Positions 43,190 through 51,811 of a stretch of DNA of 64,000 nucleotides are shown here, piece after piece. The stretch's first letter is position 1. Each line of letters begins with the position of its first letter. The DNA comes from Chitinophagaceae bacterium. Lineage in GTDB: Bacteria; Bacteroidota; Bacteroidia; Chitinophagales; Chitinophagaceae. The notes under the pieces are model-generated. The model saw nothing but the letters and a program-made list of their open reading frames with translations. It did no database searches and had not been told where the DNA came from. The DNA lies in contig JADJFD010000003.1 in the NCBI GenBank assembly GCA_016708765.1, forward strand, positions 496,001-560,000, in the 5' to 3' direction. Position numbers and translations under genes: made by a program.

Positions 43190-44209
43190 CTAGCCAGACT
43201 GCTTATCTTTCTTTGTAATTGAAGGTGGCTGGCGGTTTGCAAAATCTTGCTCTTCTTTTTCTTGCTCTTTGTTGTATGCTTTGATGATGGCTTTTACCAA
43301 GCGGTGCCGTACCACATCTTCTTCATCCAGTTCGATATGTGCAATGCCTTCAATGTTTTTTAAAATACGGGCTGCCATTACTAATCCGCTACGTTGATTT
43401 CGAGGTAGATCCACTTGAGTCATATCACCAGTAATGATGGCTTTTGCATTGGCGCCAATCCTGGTAAGAAACATTTTAAGTTGTAATTCAGTAGCATTCT
43501 GTGCTTCATCCAAAATGATATAGGCATTGTCCAATGTGCGGCCCCGCATATAAGCTAGTGGTGCAATTTCAATAGTTCTTGTTGTCATATAATAGCCTAG
43601 CTTATCGGCCGGTATCATATCATCCAGCGCATCATATAATGGACGCAGATACGGATCAATTTTTTCTTTCAGATCACCCGGAAGAAAACCAAGGCTTTCA
43701 CCTGCTTCTACGGCTGGTCTTGTAAGAATGATTTTTTTTACCTGTTTGTTTTTTAATGCTCTAACGGCTAATGCAACAGCAGTGTAGGTTTTACCAGTAC
43801 CGGCAGGGCCGATGGCAAAAACAACATCATTTTTTTCAGATTCTGTAACCATTTTTTTCTGATTCGCTGTTCTTGCCCGTACAGATTTTCCGTTGGGGCC
43901 GAATACTAAAACTTCATTGGGATTTTTTTCTTTGAAATGGTCAATTACTTCGGCATCGTCGCCACCAAGCACCTGCTCAAAATAATTATGGCTCATGTGG
44001 CCATTTCTTTCGAGATAGGAAATGATGAGAGAGATTTTTTCTCTTGCCGTATCTATTTGCTCCGGCGCACCGCTTAGTTTTAGCTGAGTACCACGAGAAA
44101 GGATTTTTAGCAGAGGAAATTTCTTTTTGAGGATGTCGAGTTTACCGTTGTTTACGCCGAAAAATTCAATAGGGTTTACGGTTTCAAGGTTGATGATAGT
44201 GTCTGTCAA
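43190..44209 (-). CDS. PhoH family ATPase
   Basis: 339 residues. Walker A GPAGTGKT (134-141), Walker B YIILDEAQN, sensor-like TGDMTQVDLPRNQRSG, and an N-terminal KH-like region (residues about 15-85). PhoH-like ATPases are linked to RNA metabolism and, with YbeY, ribosome quality control. The C-terminal tail is Glu/Lys-rich. The start is preceded by a 358-base gap with a pseudoknot-like element (44274-44368). Confidence 0.93.
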   Translation of the reverse strand: MTDTIINLETVNPIEFFGVNNGKLDILKKKFPLLKILSRGTQLKLSGAPEQIDTAREKISLIISYLERNGHMSHNYFEQVLGGDDAEVIDHFKEKNPNEVLVFGPNGKSVRARTANQKKMVTESEKNDVVFAIGPAGTGKTYTAVALAVRALKNKQVKKIILTRPAVEAGESLGFLPGDLKEKIDPYLRPLYDALDDMIPADKLGYYMTTRTIEIAPLAYMRGRTLDNAYIILDEAQNATELQLKMFLTRIGANAKAIITGDMTQVDLPRNQRSGLVMAARILKNIEGIAHIELDEEDVVRHRLVKAIIKAYNKEQEKEEQDFANRQPPSITKKDKQSG

Positions 44210-44273
44210 TTCACTTTAGTTTTAATGGCGGCTTCATTCATAAGGCGGGGAAGCGGAACCAAGTAATCAAAAA

Positions 44274-44368
44274 CCGGCGAAGGGTATTGCCGGGTTAGTT
44301 TTGCTTCTTCTGACTATTTTCAGAAGACTTACCCTTCTTTACACTACGTAGCCTTAGCGAAGTAGTGT
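44274..44368. other. Structured pseudoknot-like element upstream of phoH
   Basis: CCGGC (44274-44278) pairs with GCCGG (44289-44293), and the loop GAAGGGTA (44279-44286) is an exact complement of TACCCTTC (44330-44337). Between them CTTCTGA/TCAGAAG forms another stem (44307-44326), and ACACTAC/GTAGTGT a third (44341-44368). It lies 65-160 bases ahead of the phoH start on the minus strand. It could be an RNA leader or a DNA structure; strand is unproven. The rest of 44210-44567 holds no gene. Confidence 0.5.
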
Positions 44369-44567
44369 TTTCCAAATATAACTTATGATAGTTATTAGTT
44401 CCTAAAGTTACTTATTCACAGATGTGCATACAAATATGTAATGTAAAGGTTCAGTTAATAGTTTTTTTACTATAGAAAATATGCAGCTTCTTTTAGCGCT
44501 GATAATAATCATCAGTTTTACTGTTAATAGTCATCTGAGCAAATATTAAAGAATCTAACTTTATAGT

Positions 44568-45053
44568 ATGAAACAAGAAATAAAACCAATAAAAAGAAGT
44601 GAGCAATTAGCTCCGCTGAGCAGGGAACACCATGACGGCTTATTGTTTGCCTGGAAAATAAAACAGGGATTGGAGAATAAAACTTCATTGGAACAGCTTA
44701 GAAACTATACAATGTGGTATTGGCGAAATCATATCAAGCAACATTTTTATCAGGAAGAGAAAATATTGATTCCTTATATGCCGAAAGGGCATGCGATGGC
44801 AGTGCGGTTAAAGGAAGAACATGACCATATACGGGAATTGATATTAGGATTGGATGAAGAAGCAGATAAACAATCCTTATTGATTCTTTGTGACTTAGTA
44901 ACTAAACATATCCGCTTTGAAGAAAGAGAGTTGTTTGCTTATCTCGAAGAATTATTAACGAAAGAGCAATTGGATAATGTGTTTGTTGAAATTGAAAAAC
45001 ATCCTGTTACTAGTGAGACGGAGTGGACGGAAGAGTTTTGGGTGAGGAAATAG
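44568..45053 (+). CDS. Hemerythrin-like HHE domain protein
   Basis: 161 residues, no signal peptide. Metal-binding His/Glu pattern: SREHHDGLLFAWK, NHIKQHFYQEEKILIP, LKEEHDHIRELILG, KHIRFEERELFAYLEE. This fits a four-helix bundle with a di-iron site, used for O2, NO or redox sensing or repair of iron centres. It stands alone. Confidence 0.88.
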   Translation: MKQEIKPIKRSEQLAPLSREHHDGLLFAWKIKQGLENKTSLEQLRNYTMWYWRNHIKQHFYQEEKILIPYMPKGHAMAVRLKEEHDHIRELILGLDEEADKQSLLILCDLVTKHIRFEERELFAYLEELLTKEQLDNVFVEIEKHPVTSETEWTEEFWVRK

Positions 45054-45109
45054 GATATTAACTCATCGAATCTGGATATTGATTTTATTGAACTATCTCA
45101 AAATGATAT

Positions 45110-45631
45110 TTAATTTATTCTAAATTCATAAGCAAGTCTTAATCCTATAAATGCTCTTGTTTGATCTGTAACCCAAGCTTCATGTCTCAAACTAATGTCA
45201 AGACTGTTTCCATTTTTTCCTGCTATTAACTCATCTCCTAAAAAGAAAGAATAGACAAAACCATTATTTGATTTAAACCCTGACTGGTTTAGCCAACCAG
45301 CTTCACCTCCAAAATAGAATTTATCAAAGTAATAGCGACCTCCAACTTTTAATGTTATTCCATGTACTCTTTGGCCATCAGGATTTAATATATTTGTTTT
45401 TGGTGCTAAAGTGTAAAAACCACTGGATATAGTTACACTGGTATGTTTGCTAAAAAGATATTCGCCTTTTATTGTTCCTCCAAATCCTCCATTATGCGTT
45501 TTCTTAAAATTATTTTCTGGGAATATGCCATCTGCACCTATGCTGAGATTCCAGGTACCGATTTTATTTATTTGAGCACAGAGATTTGTGCTGATAAGTA
45601 ACATTATGTATAAAAGAATTGATTTAACCAT
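45110..45631 (-). CDS. Small outer-membrane beta-barrel protein
   Basis: 173 residues. Signal peptide (YIMLLISTNLCAQ). The mature part has eight or so amphipathic strands with Gly/aromatic alternation (TWNLSIGADGIFPENNF, HTSVTISSGFYTL, FYFGGEAGWLNQSGF) and ends LAYEFRIN, an outer-membrane assembly signature. OmpW- or OprF-barrel type without a periplasmic domain. Function unknown. Confidence 0.8.
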   Translation of the reverse strand: MVKSILLYIMLLISTNLCAQINKIGTWNLSIGADGIFPENNFKKTHNGGFGGTIKGEYLFSKHTSVTISSGFYTLAPKTNILNPDGQRVHGITLKVGGRYYFDKFYFGGEAGWLNQSGFKSNNGFVYSFFLGDELIAGKNGNSLDISLRHEAWVTDQTRAFIGLRLAYEFRIN

Positions 45632-45706
45632 TTTTCTTATTTACATTTTAAACAAATTTTTCAACAAAAGGTTGTGATTTATTTCAATTTTCCTTCCTCC
45701 TTTCAT

Positions 45707-45800
45707 GCCGAGTCTCATCTTATGGGTTCGCTTTAGGTGAGATGATAGTTTTCGTGGACTCGGTGTTATTCTCGATGCCATGGTTCGTGTCTCCACGAAC
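45707..45800. repeat. Structured repeat, copy A
   Basis: 94 bases. CCGAGTC pairs with GACTCGG across 50 bases, with inner arms TCATCT/AGATGA; a second hairpin GTTCGTG/CACGAAC follows. The last 55 bases (45746-45800) are identical to those of copy B at 46821-46875. It sits just downstream of the SRPBCC/ArsR module. Confidence 0.8.
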
Positions 45801-45838
45801 TATGGCAGGAGAGCAAAAAAAATCAATTTTGTATTTCT

Positions 45839-46336
45839 TTATTTTTTTAAAATAATTAATACGTTTGTCAATTCATTTAATGTCTTAGTAAAACCTTCTT
45901 TGAAGCCCATTTCTATCATTTTTTCCATTCTTTCAAGCGATTCGTTATAAATAGAAATACTCACTTTTGTTATTCCATTTTCTTCGCTAAAATTTAAATT
46001 CCAATTTGAACCTGGAGGAAAAGGATTTTCTTCTTTATCAGCAAACACACTTTCAAACTTGAAATTAGTTTTTGGTGAAATAGCTGTATAAGTTTGAATT
46101 GAATAATTTAATTCCTGGCCTTCTGCACTTACCATTGCATAAAATCTTCGTCCACCTACTTTAAAGTCCATAACTTTTGTTCTTGATTCAAATGGTTTTG
46201 GAGCCCACCATTGGTCGAGGATTTCTTTTTTAGTAAAGGCATCCCATACCAATGATTGGTCGGCTTCAAATTCTCTTGTTACGAATACCGTCTTTGTTGC
46301 TTTGTTAACTGTGAAGTCAAATAATAGATTATTCAT
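45839..46336 (-). CDS. SRPBCC/AHSA1-domain protein
   Basis: 165 residues. START/Bet v1-like AHSA1 fold: VTREFEADQSLVWDAFTKKE, ILDQWWAPKPFESR, MDFKVGGRRFYAM, FKESVFADKEEN-like region, and a C-terminal helix EGFTKTLNELTN. Such proteins often partner with an ArsR-type repressor, as here; the ArsR gene overlaps by 4 bases. Ligand unknown. Confidence 0.9.
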   Translation of the reverse strand: MNNLLFDFTVNKATKTVFVTREFEADQSLVWDAFTKKEILDQWWAPKPFESRTKVMDFKVGGRRFYAMVSAEGQELNYSIQTYTAISPKTNFKFESVFADKEENPFPPGSNWNLNFSEENGITKVSISIYNESLERMEKMIEMGFKEGFTKTLNELTNVLIILKK

Positions 46337-46653
46337 TTTTTCTGTTTTTTAATTGTTGATAATACTTGGTCAAGTTGATCAAATCGGGTTTCCCAAATTT
46401 TTCTGAATTGTTCTATCCACTTGTCAATTTCTTTCATTTTGTCAATTTCAAGTGAGTAATAAATTTCTCTACCTTTTTGTTCTTGTTTTACAAGTTCGCA
46501 TTCTGTCAAAATGCGAAGATGTTTTGATACAGCTTGTCGTGTCGTGTTAAAGTTTTCAGCAATGGCGTTTGGTGTCATTGCATGTAATGCAATTAAGATG
46601 ATAATGGCTCGTCTTGTTGGGTCTGCAATGGCTTGAAATATGTCTCGTCTCAT
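46333..46653 (-). CDS. ArsR-family transcriptional regulator
   Basis: 106 residues. Winged helix with RRDIFQAIADPTRRAIIILI, recognition helix NFNTTRQAVSKHLRILTE and wing KQEQKGREIYYSL. No metal-binding Cys cluster is present, so it belongs to the SRPBCC-linked group rather than metal sensors. First gene of a two-gene module; an inverted repeat upstream at 46684-46703 is a candidate operator. Confidence 0.93.
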   Translation of the reverse strand: MRRDIFQAIADPTRRAIIILIALHAMTPNAIAENFNTTRQAVSKHLRILTECELVKQEQKGREIYYSLEIDKMKEIDKWIEQFRKIWETRFDQLDQVLSTIKKQKK

Positions 46654-46683
46654 TTGTCTTTAAATTTATTATGAAACTGTTCG

Positions 46684-46703
46684 GTTGCGAATATATGCGC
46701 AAC
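46684..46703. promoter_or_regulatory. Inverted repeat, possible ArsR operator
   Basis: GTTGCG, eight bases, CGCAAC, centred about 40 bases upstream of the ArsR start. Inverted repeats in this place are typical of autoregulation. Confidence 0.45.
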
Positions 46704-46782
46704 TTATCGGTTTCGCAATTTTTTTTTCATTTTTTTTGTAATGTTTAAAATTTCAGGCGGAAATGTCTGCCTGTTCGCCCCA

Positions 46783-46876
46783 GCCGAGTCTAACTCAAGG
46801 GCTCGCCTTAGATGAGATGTTAGTTTTCGTGGACTCGGTGTTATTCTCGATGCCATGGTTCGTGTCTCCACGAACC
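46783..46876. repeat. Structured repeat, copy B
   Basis: 94 bases in the same orientation as copy A. Outer arms CCGAGTC/GACTCGG are kept; the inner arms differ but still pair (TAAC/GTTA, AAGG/CCTT). With copy A it brackets the ArsR/SRPBCC module. The gap 46654-47165 contains this copy, the operator and an inverted fragment, and no gene. Confidence 0.8.
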
Positions 46877-46965
46877 AGTTCTATATCTTTTTTGTGTTTA
46901 TTTACCTGCAGGAAAGTTCCCTAAAATAATTTTCTTTTACCTATTTATCTCTTTCAACTCATAGT

Positions 46966-46988
46966 GGTTCGTGGAGACACGAACCATG
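46966..46988. repeat. Inverted fragment of the structured repeat
   Basis: A 23-base hairpin GGTTCGTG-GAGA-CACGAACC plus ATG, the exact reverse complement of the end of copy B (46854-46876). Confidence 0.7.
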
Positions 46989-47165
46989 ACAAAAGAAATC
47001 TAAACTTATAAATACTCCTTGTTTTGCTAAATGTTTGTTTTTTAAAAGCTGTAAACGACCTTTGTTGGTGTTGAGCAATAGCCTTGTCCAATTACATAGA
47101 CGCCAACAATGGCAGAAAACTAACCAACTCGACTTTAGTTTCAAGAATGAGATTGCTCAATTCTA

Positions 47166-47471
47166 TTATAACTTTTCTAATTGTCTTCGCAGCTTGTCCT
47201 CTACATCGGTTAAAAGTGCGTGGAAATTATCTCCATAATTTGAAGCAAAGGGATCATTGCCTGGAACACCTAAACGTATACTCACTTGTTTTTGTTGAGT
47301 TGTCTTTTCCGTTTTGTCTTCAAGGTAAATATCTGCCCAGTGTATTTTGTCAGAAAATCGACTAAGGCGGGTGACAGTCTTACGTATCGTGTCCTTTACA
47401 TCATCGTCTATACTAATATCCACTGCTTGAACATTAATCTTTATTCCTGTAACATTTTCTGTATATTCCAT
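47166..47471 (-). CDS. hpf: Ribosome hibernation promoting factor family (HPF/RaiA)
   Basis: 101 residues, short HPF type. INVQAVDISIDDDVKDTIRK and KTVTRLSRFSDKIHWADIYL are the N-terminal strand-helix, and NFHALLTDVEDKLRRQLEKL is the conserved C-terminal helix. It binds the 30S decoding region and silences ribosomes in starvation or stress. The fold's long C-terminal dimerisation domain is absent. Confidence 0.88.
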   Translation of the reverse strand: MEYTENVTGIKINVQAVDISIDDDVKDTIRKTVTRLSRFSDKIHWADIYLEDKTEKTTQQKQVSIRLGVPGNDPFASNYGDNFHALLTDVEDKLRRQLEKL

Positions 47472-47588
47472 AATTCTATTTTTTTATTTAAGGTATGCTG
47501 TGTACATCAATACTAAATTTTCTTGTTCACTGATATAATCACTTATCAGAGCATTTGTTTCTTTTCATAAGTTCTGTTAACCTATGAA

Positions 47589-47924
47589 CTAAATGCAATT
47601 TACATTTTTTTTAATCTTTCTCTCAGGTCTGTTAAGTTTTTGAACCAACTTGAAAGATGCATAATCTGCATAAGTGCCATAAGCGTTTACCAAAAGACCT
47701 TTTATATTCCCATCAGTTGAGGATATGGCATATAAAACACTTTCATTATCAACATCAGACATTTCTTGAAATCGGTGTTTTTCATCAATTTCAAATTCTT
47801 CGGGCTTTAATTCACAGTTTTTTTCTAAGCATTCTATAAAATCTTCTTTCATATTAAAATTATACGTATAACCCTTTTTTGTAAGGTCGTTAATGGCAAC
47901 GGATAAGCTTGAGTATTTTCCCAT
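47589..47924 (-). CDS. Small conserved protein (annotated in relatives as PRPP synthetase-like)
   Basis: 111 residues. LSVAINDLTKKGYTYNFNMK, EEFEIDEKHRFQEMSDVDNE and VLYAISSTDGNIKGLLVNAY are a known small Bacteroidota family often labelled phosphoribosylpyrophosphate synthetase, although it is too short and lacks the PRPP-binding motif of that enzyme. No signal peptide. I would treat the function as unknown. It is 23 bases downstream of the DsbA-like gene. Confidence 0.8.
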   Translation of the reverse strand: MGKYSSLSVAINDLTKKGYTYNFNMKEDFIECLEKNCELKPEEFEIDEKHRFQEMSDVDNESVLYAISSTDGNIKGLLVNAYGTYADYASFKLVQKLNRPERKIKKNVNCI

Positions 47925-47947
47925 TTTGCCAAAGTTTTAATTGATTA

Positions 47948-48871
47948 TTATTTAATTGACCAAAGAGATCCATTTTTTGTTGTAAATTTTTTCAATGCTC
48001 CTTTTTCAGAAAGTTCATTCAATTTATTTTCACTTTCCTTTCTTGGTGTTCCTGAAAGTTCAGCGTACTCTTTTGGTGTAAGCGAATGATATTTTGAAAA
48101 GAGTGTTTCCCAATTTTTACTGTATTCGCTTTTGGTTGCGTTCGGATTCAATTTAAGAATGGCCATTTCATAAAAAGCATAAGGTCGGGTTCCATATACT
48201 GTTTCTTTATTACCAGCATCATCCATGAAAAATAGGGTAGGAAAACCTCTAACACCAAGTTCTTTTCCTAGCTTTAAATCATCTTCAAACAGTGTTTTTG
48301 CTTTGCCTTCAAAATCGGTTTCAAATTGTTCTACATTTAGTCCAACAGTTTTAGCGGCAACTTTTAAAAGTTCCCATTTAGCAATATTTTTCTTTTGAAG
48401 AAAAACCATTTCCCTGATTTCCCGCATAAACAAAAGGGCTTTTTGTTCATCTTGCATTTGGGCAGCTTTAAAAGCAATGGATGGTGGATAGGAAGAATCC
48501 AATGGATCTTCTAACCACAAATCTCCATCAATAGGCATATCGTAATGCACACTTACTTCGTCCCAATGTGAAGCTACGTCTGCAGGTTTGCCAATGCCAC
48601 CACTATTGTAACTCCAATCTGGCAATAAGCCTCCCATTCTATAGTCTATCTCAATAGCATTGCCATATTCCAATTTAAGTTTACGTAATTGTGGTTCTAT
48701 TCCCCAACAGGAAGAACAAATGGGATCTGTGTAATAGATTAGTTTAATGGACTTCTCTGTTGAATTTATAGAGCTTTGGGATACAGTATCCTTATTTGTG
48801 TCTGTTGTTTCACACATTCCGGTTTCTATGTCACATAAAAGCGGATTATTTTTTAATGATTCGTTATCCAT
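47948..48871 (-). CDS. DsbA-family thiol oxidoreductase (FrnE/YjbH-like)
   Basis: 307 residues. Thioredoxin fold with CSSC (Cys 52 and 55) in YYTDPICSSCWGIEPQLRKL, a helical insertion, and the cis-Pro strand GVRGFPTLFFMDDAGN. No signal peptide, so cytoplasmic, like YjbH/SpxH and FrnE. An extra N-terminal segment has two more Cys (LLCDIETGMCETT). It is encoded just upstream (in its direction) of the small PRPP-like gene and near a quinone reductase and catalase, suggesting an oxidative-stress role. Confidence 0.88.
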   Translation of the reverse strand: MDNESLKNNPLLCDIETGMCETTDTNKDTVSQSSINSTEKSIKLIYYTDPICSSCWGIEPQLRKLKLEYGNAIEIDYRMGGLLPDWSYNSGGIGKPADVASHWDEVSVHYDMPIDGDLWLEDPLDSSYPPSIAFKAAQMQDEQKALLFMREIREMVFLQKKNIAKWELLKVAAKTVGLNVEQFETDFEGKAKTLFEDDLKLGKELGVRGFPTLFFMDDAGNKETVYGTRPYAFYEMAILKLNPNATKSEYSKNWETLFSKYHSLTPKEYAELSGTPRKESENKLNELSEKGALKKFTTKNGSLWSIK

Positions 48872-49078
48872 ATTTTTTTCTTGTTAAGTTTTGATGCCAA
48901 ACAAAGAAAGTTAGTCAAGCAGTCTATTGATTTTACTATTTTTCATAGTATTTAATTTATAAATCTTTTATTTTTTTGGATGATACAAGCTGTTTAGGCT
49001 TTTTCGATTGTTGTGGTTTTAAGTCAAAGCAAAGGGGGTGAAATTCTTTTGAGAATTCCACCAATCCCTATACAATTT

Positions 49079-49630
49079 CTAAACATTCGTATCAACCCAT
49101 TTTTCAAAGGCTTCCAAAAAGCTCTTCAAGAATCCTTTGGTAGAATCGTTAATAAGATCACCCTTGTCGTCAAAAAGTTTAGAAGCTCCGCCTATATAAG
49201 CTTCTGGCTGCGCCATAGCAGGTACATTTACAAAAGTTAGCGACTGTCTTAAATGATGATTGGCACCAAAACCGCTAATATTTCCTATGGAAACACTAAC
49301 AATAGCTCCAGGTTTTCCGTCCCACGAATTTTGTCCGTAAGGACGAGAAGCTACATCAATGGCGTTTTTTAGAACACCAGGTACGGAACGGTTATATTCA
49401 GGTGTTAGAAATAGAAGTCCATCTGCAGCTTTGATTTGTTCCTTGAATGCAACCCATTCTTTTGGTGGATTGGCTTCTAAGTCTTCATTGAACATTGGAA
49501 GACCTGATATGTCTAACAGTTCCATTGATAATGATTCTGGTGACATCGCCATCAGTGCTTTGGCTGTTTTTAAGTTAAAGGACTCTTTGCGAAGACTTCC
49601 TACGATAACTGCAATTTTGTATTTTTTCAT
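49079..49630 (-). CDS. NADPH-dependent FMN reductase (flavodoxin-like)
   Basis: 183 residues. FMN phosphate loop VGSLRKESFNLKTA, FMN-binding LFLTPEYNRSVPGVLKNAID and GAIVSVSIGNISGFGANHHL. Cytoplasmic NAD(P)H:quinone or azo/chromate-type reductase family. It lies 40 bases after the catalase gene in the same direction, so a shared peroxide-stress transcript is likely. Confidence 0.9.
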   Translation of the reverse strand: MKKYKIAVIVGSLRKESFNLKTAKALMAMSPESLSMELLDISGLPMFNEDLEANPPKEWVAFKEQIKAADGLLFLTPEYNRSVPGVLKNAIDVASRPYGQNSWDGKPGAIVSVSIGNISGFGANHHLRQSLTFVNVPAMAQPEAYIGGASKLFDDKGDLINDSTKGFLKSFLEAFEKWVDTNV

Positions 49631-49669
49631 AAAAATGATTTTTGTTTAGTTTAATTTTTTTAAAAAAAA

Positions 49670-51184
49670 TTATCCATTAGTAGGTTTCGGTGCCCATTTA
49701 TCATAAGGGGACATATCAAAATTATTGACCTCCTCCATAGTTAAACCAAGTGCTTTTGCAACACCTTGTCCATATTCTGGATCAGCTTTAAAACAGTTTC
49801 TTATATGACGAATCTGAATAAATTTCTCTGCACCACCTACTTGTGCTGCTGTATTTTTAAATAACACATCGGCTTTTCCATCGGCTTTAATAATGCGGAA
49901 TAAATCGCCTGGTTGTGTGAAATAATCTACGTCATCATCTCTGAAATTGTGTGCATATGCGCTACCATCTAATGCTAAAGGCGGTTCTTTTGCAGCAGGT
50001 TGTTCTTGCCATTCGCCATAACTGTTTGGATTGTAATGTAGCGTACCGCCATGATTTCCATCTACACGCATCGTTCCATCTCTATGATTGGAATGATAAG
50101 GACAAGTTGGCTTGTTTACAGGAATTTGATAATGATTTACGCCTAATCTATACCGTTGTGCATCACCATACGAAAACAAACGACCTTGTAACATTTTATC
50201 TGGTGAAAAACCTATTCCAGGAACAATATTCGTTGGATTGAAAGCCGCCTGCTCTACATCTTGAAAATAGTTTTCTGGGTTTCTGTTTAACTCGAATTCT
50301 CCAACAGGAATCAAAGGAAAATCTTTTTTGGACCACACTTTAGTTAAATCGAAAGGATGAAAACGATATGTTTTTGCTTCTTCTTCTGTCATTACCTGAA
50401 CAAACATTTTCCACTTAGGAAAATCCTTTTTGTCAATAGCATCAAAAAGGTCTCTTTGAGATGACTCTCTGTCCATTCCAACTATTTTCATAGCTTCTTC
50501 ATCAGAAAGGTTTTCAATGCCTTGTTGGGTTACAAAATGAAATTTTACCCAATGCCTAACATTGTCTTTGTTGATAAAACTAAAGGTGTGACTGCCGAAT
50601 CCATGCATATGTCTGAAGCCTTTAGGAATGCCTCGTTCGCTCATCGTTATGGTAACTTGATGTAGCGATTCAGGCAGTAAAGTCCAAAAATCCCAGTTGT
50701 TATTGGCACTTCTTAAATTGGTTTTAGGATCCCGTTTTACAGCACGGTTTAAGTCTGGAAACTTCATTGGATCCCGAAAGAAAAATACAGGTGTATTATT
50801 TCCTACTAAATCCCAAATACCTTCTTCGGTATAAAACTTTAATGCGAAACCTCTAATATCTCTTTCAGCATCTGCAGCTCCTCTTTCTCCAGCAACTGTA
50901 GAAAATCGGCTGAACATTTCTGTTTTCTTACCAACTTCGCTAAATATATTCGCCTTAGTGTATTTAGTAATGTCATGGGTAACTGTAAATGTGCCAAAAG
51001 CACCAGAGCCTTTTGCATGCATTCGTCTTTCTGGGATGACCTCTCTGTCAAAGTTTGCCATTTTTTCAAGAAACCAGACATCTTGCATTAACAAGGGGCC
51101 TCGTGGTCCCGCAGTTTGTACGTTTTGATTATCTCCAACAGGTGCTCCAGTTTGTCTTGTGAGTTTTGATTTTTCGTCTTTCAT
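49670..51184 (-). CDS. katA: Catalase (heme, small-subunit clade)
   Basis: 504 residues. Distal His in RRMHAKGSGAFGTF, Asn in FFFRDPMKFPDL, and the proximal heme Tyr in GRLFSYGDAQRYRLG; VNKPTCPYHSNHRDG is typical of the clade. Breaks hydrogen peroxide into water and oxygen in the cytoplasm. First of a stress block with an FMN reductase and a DsbA-like protein. Confidence 0.96.
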   Translation of the reverse strand: MKDEKSKLTRQTGAPVGDNQNVQTAGPRGPLLMQDVWFLEKMANFDREVIPERRMHAKGSGAFGTFTVTHDITKYTKANIFSEVGKKTEMFSRFSTVAGERGAADAERDIRGFALKFYTEEGIWDLVGNNTPVFFFRDPMKFPDLNRAVKRDPKTNLRSANNNWDFWTLLPESLHQVTITMSERGIPKGFRHMHGFGSHTFSFINKDNVRHWVKFHFVTQQGIENLSDEEAMKIVGMDRESSQRDLFDAIDKKDFPKWKMFVQVMTEEEAKTYRFHPFDLTKVWSKKDFPLIPVGEFELNRNPENYFQDVEQAAFNPTNIVPGIGFSPDKMLQGRLFSYGDAQRYRLGVNHYQIPVNKPTCPYHSNHRDGTMRVDGNHGGTLHYNPNSYGEWQEQPAAKEPPLALDGSAYAHNFRDDDVDYFTQPGDLFRIIKADGKADVLFKNTAAQVGGAEKFIQIRHIRNCFKADPEYGQGVAKALGLTMEEVNNFDMSPYDKWAPKPTNG

Positions 51185-51388
51185 TTTTGATTGATTTAAA
51201 AGTGATTTACAAATGAAAAATTATTTTACTATAAGTTTAAATTAAAATATTTTTGAGATGCTTATTTGTTTACTAAAAGCTTTTAAAAATTACTTACTAA
51301 AGTATTGAATATCTTCCTTTTTTGTTTTTAGTAATGATTTTTAATCATCCCATTTGTTTCGAATTTGTCCCAAATTTACTACTCCATA

Positions 51389-51450
51389 GCCGAAGTCTCA
51401 TCTTATAACTATGCCTTAGGTATGTAAAAGTTGTAGTGGACCCGGCGTTG
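51389..51450. repeat. Degenerate copy C of the structured repeat
   Basis: GCCGAAGTCTCATCTTAT keeps the left arm of copy A, and GTGGACCCGGCGTTGTTT the right arm, with weaker match between. It lies beside the 34-base direct repeat that borders the toxin-antitoxin genes. The 320-base gap 51185-51505 holds only this and that repeat. Confidence 0.5.
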
Positions 51451-51466
51451 TTTACATATAGTCTGA

Positions 51467-51500
51467 GAAGTTGAATATTGAACGGATTCTCGGCAGGGAA
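51467..51500. repeat. Direct repeat 1 beside the toxin-antitoxin module
   Basis: 34 bases, matching 52082-52115 at 31 of 34 positions in the same orientation. Confidence 0.75.
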
Positions 51501-51505
51501 AATTT

Positions 51506-51811
51506 TTAGTAAAGTATAGGCTCCCGGCTGGTATGCCGTACTCTTAATATTCGGATTACTCTATTATCAAAGCGATAAGAAATTCTGTAATGATGTTTTT
51601 CAAAAGCCCGGTAGCTTCCATCATTATTTTCTTTAAACTTATCGGGTGCAAAAAATTCAGGATTTGTTATTGCTTTGTTGGCCATTGCAACAATATCTTC
51701 CAATACTGACACGGCATTTTGAACAGAATCTTGACTGATGTAGTCAAAAGCATTTCTCATATCATTTTGGGAACGTTTTGTCCAGACTATTTCTAGCTTA
51801 TCTATTGCCAT
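51506..51811 (-). CDS. ParE/RelE-family toxin
   Basis: 101 residues. LEIVWTKRSQNDMRNAFDYI, then SVQNAVSVLEDIVAMANKAI, YRAFEKHHYRISYRF and VIRILRVRHTSREP are the RelE/ParE fold with its usual Arg/His/Tyr strand. Such toxins inhibit gyrase or cut mRNA. It overlaps the upstream antitoxin gene by 10 bases. The type II module sits between two direct repeats. Confidence 0.9.
   Translation of the reverse strand: MAIDKLEIVWTKRSQNDMRNAFDYISQDSVQNAVSVLEDIVAMANKAITNPEFFAPDKFKENNDGSYRAFEKHHYRISYRFDNRVIRILRVRHTSREPILY

Noticed and set aside
45707..46876. Integron attC sites
   Set aside because: Copy B has GTCTAAC and a nearby GTTAG, but copies A and C lack these cores, the second core is imperfect and no integrase is in the window.
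47589..47924. True phosphoribosylpyrophosphate synthetase
   Set aside because: The protein is far too short and lacks the PRPP-binding motif, in spite of the name used for relatives.
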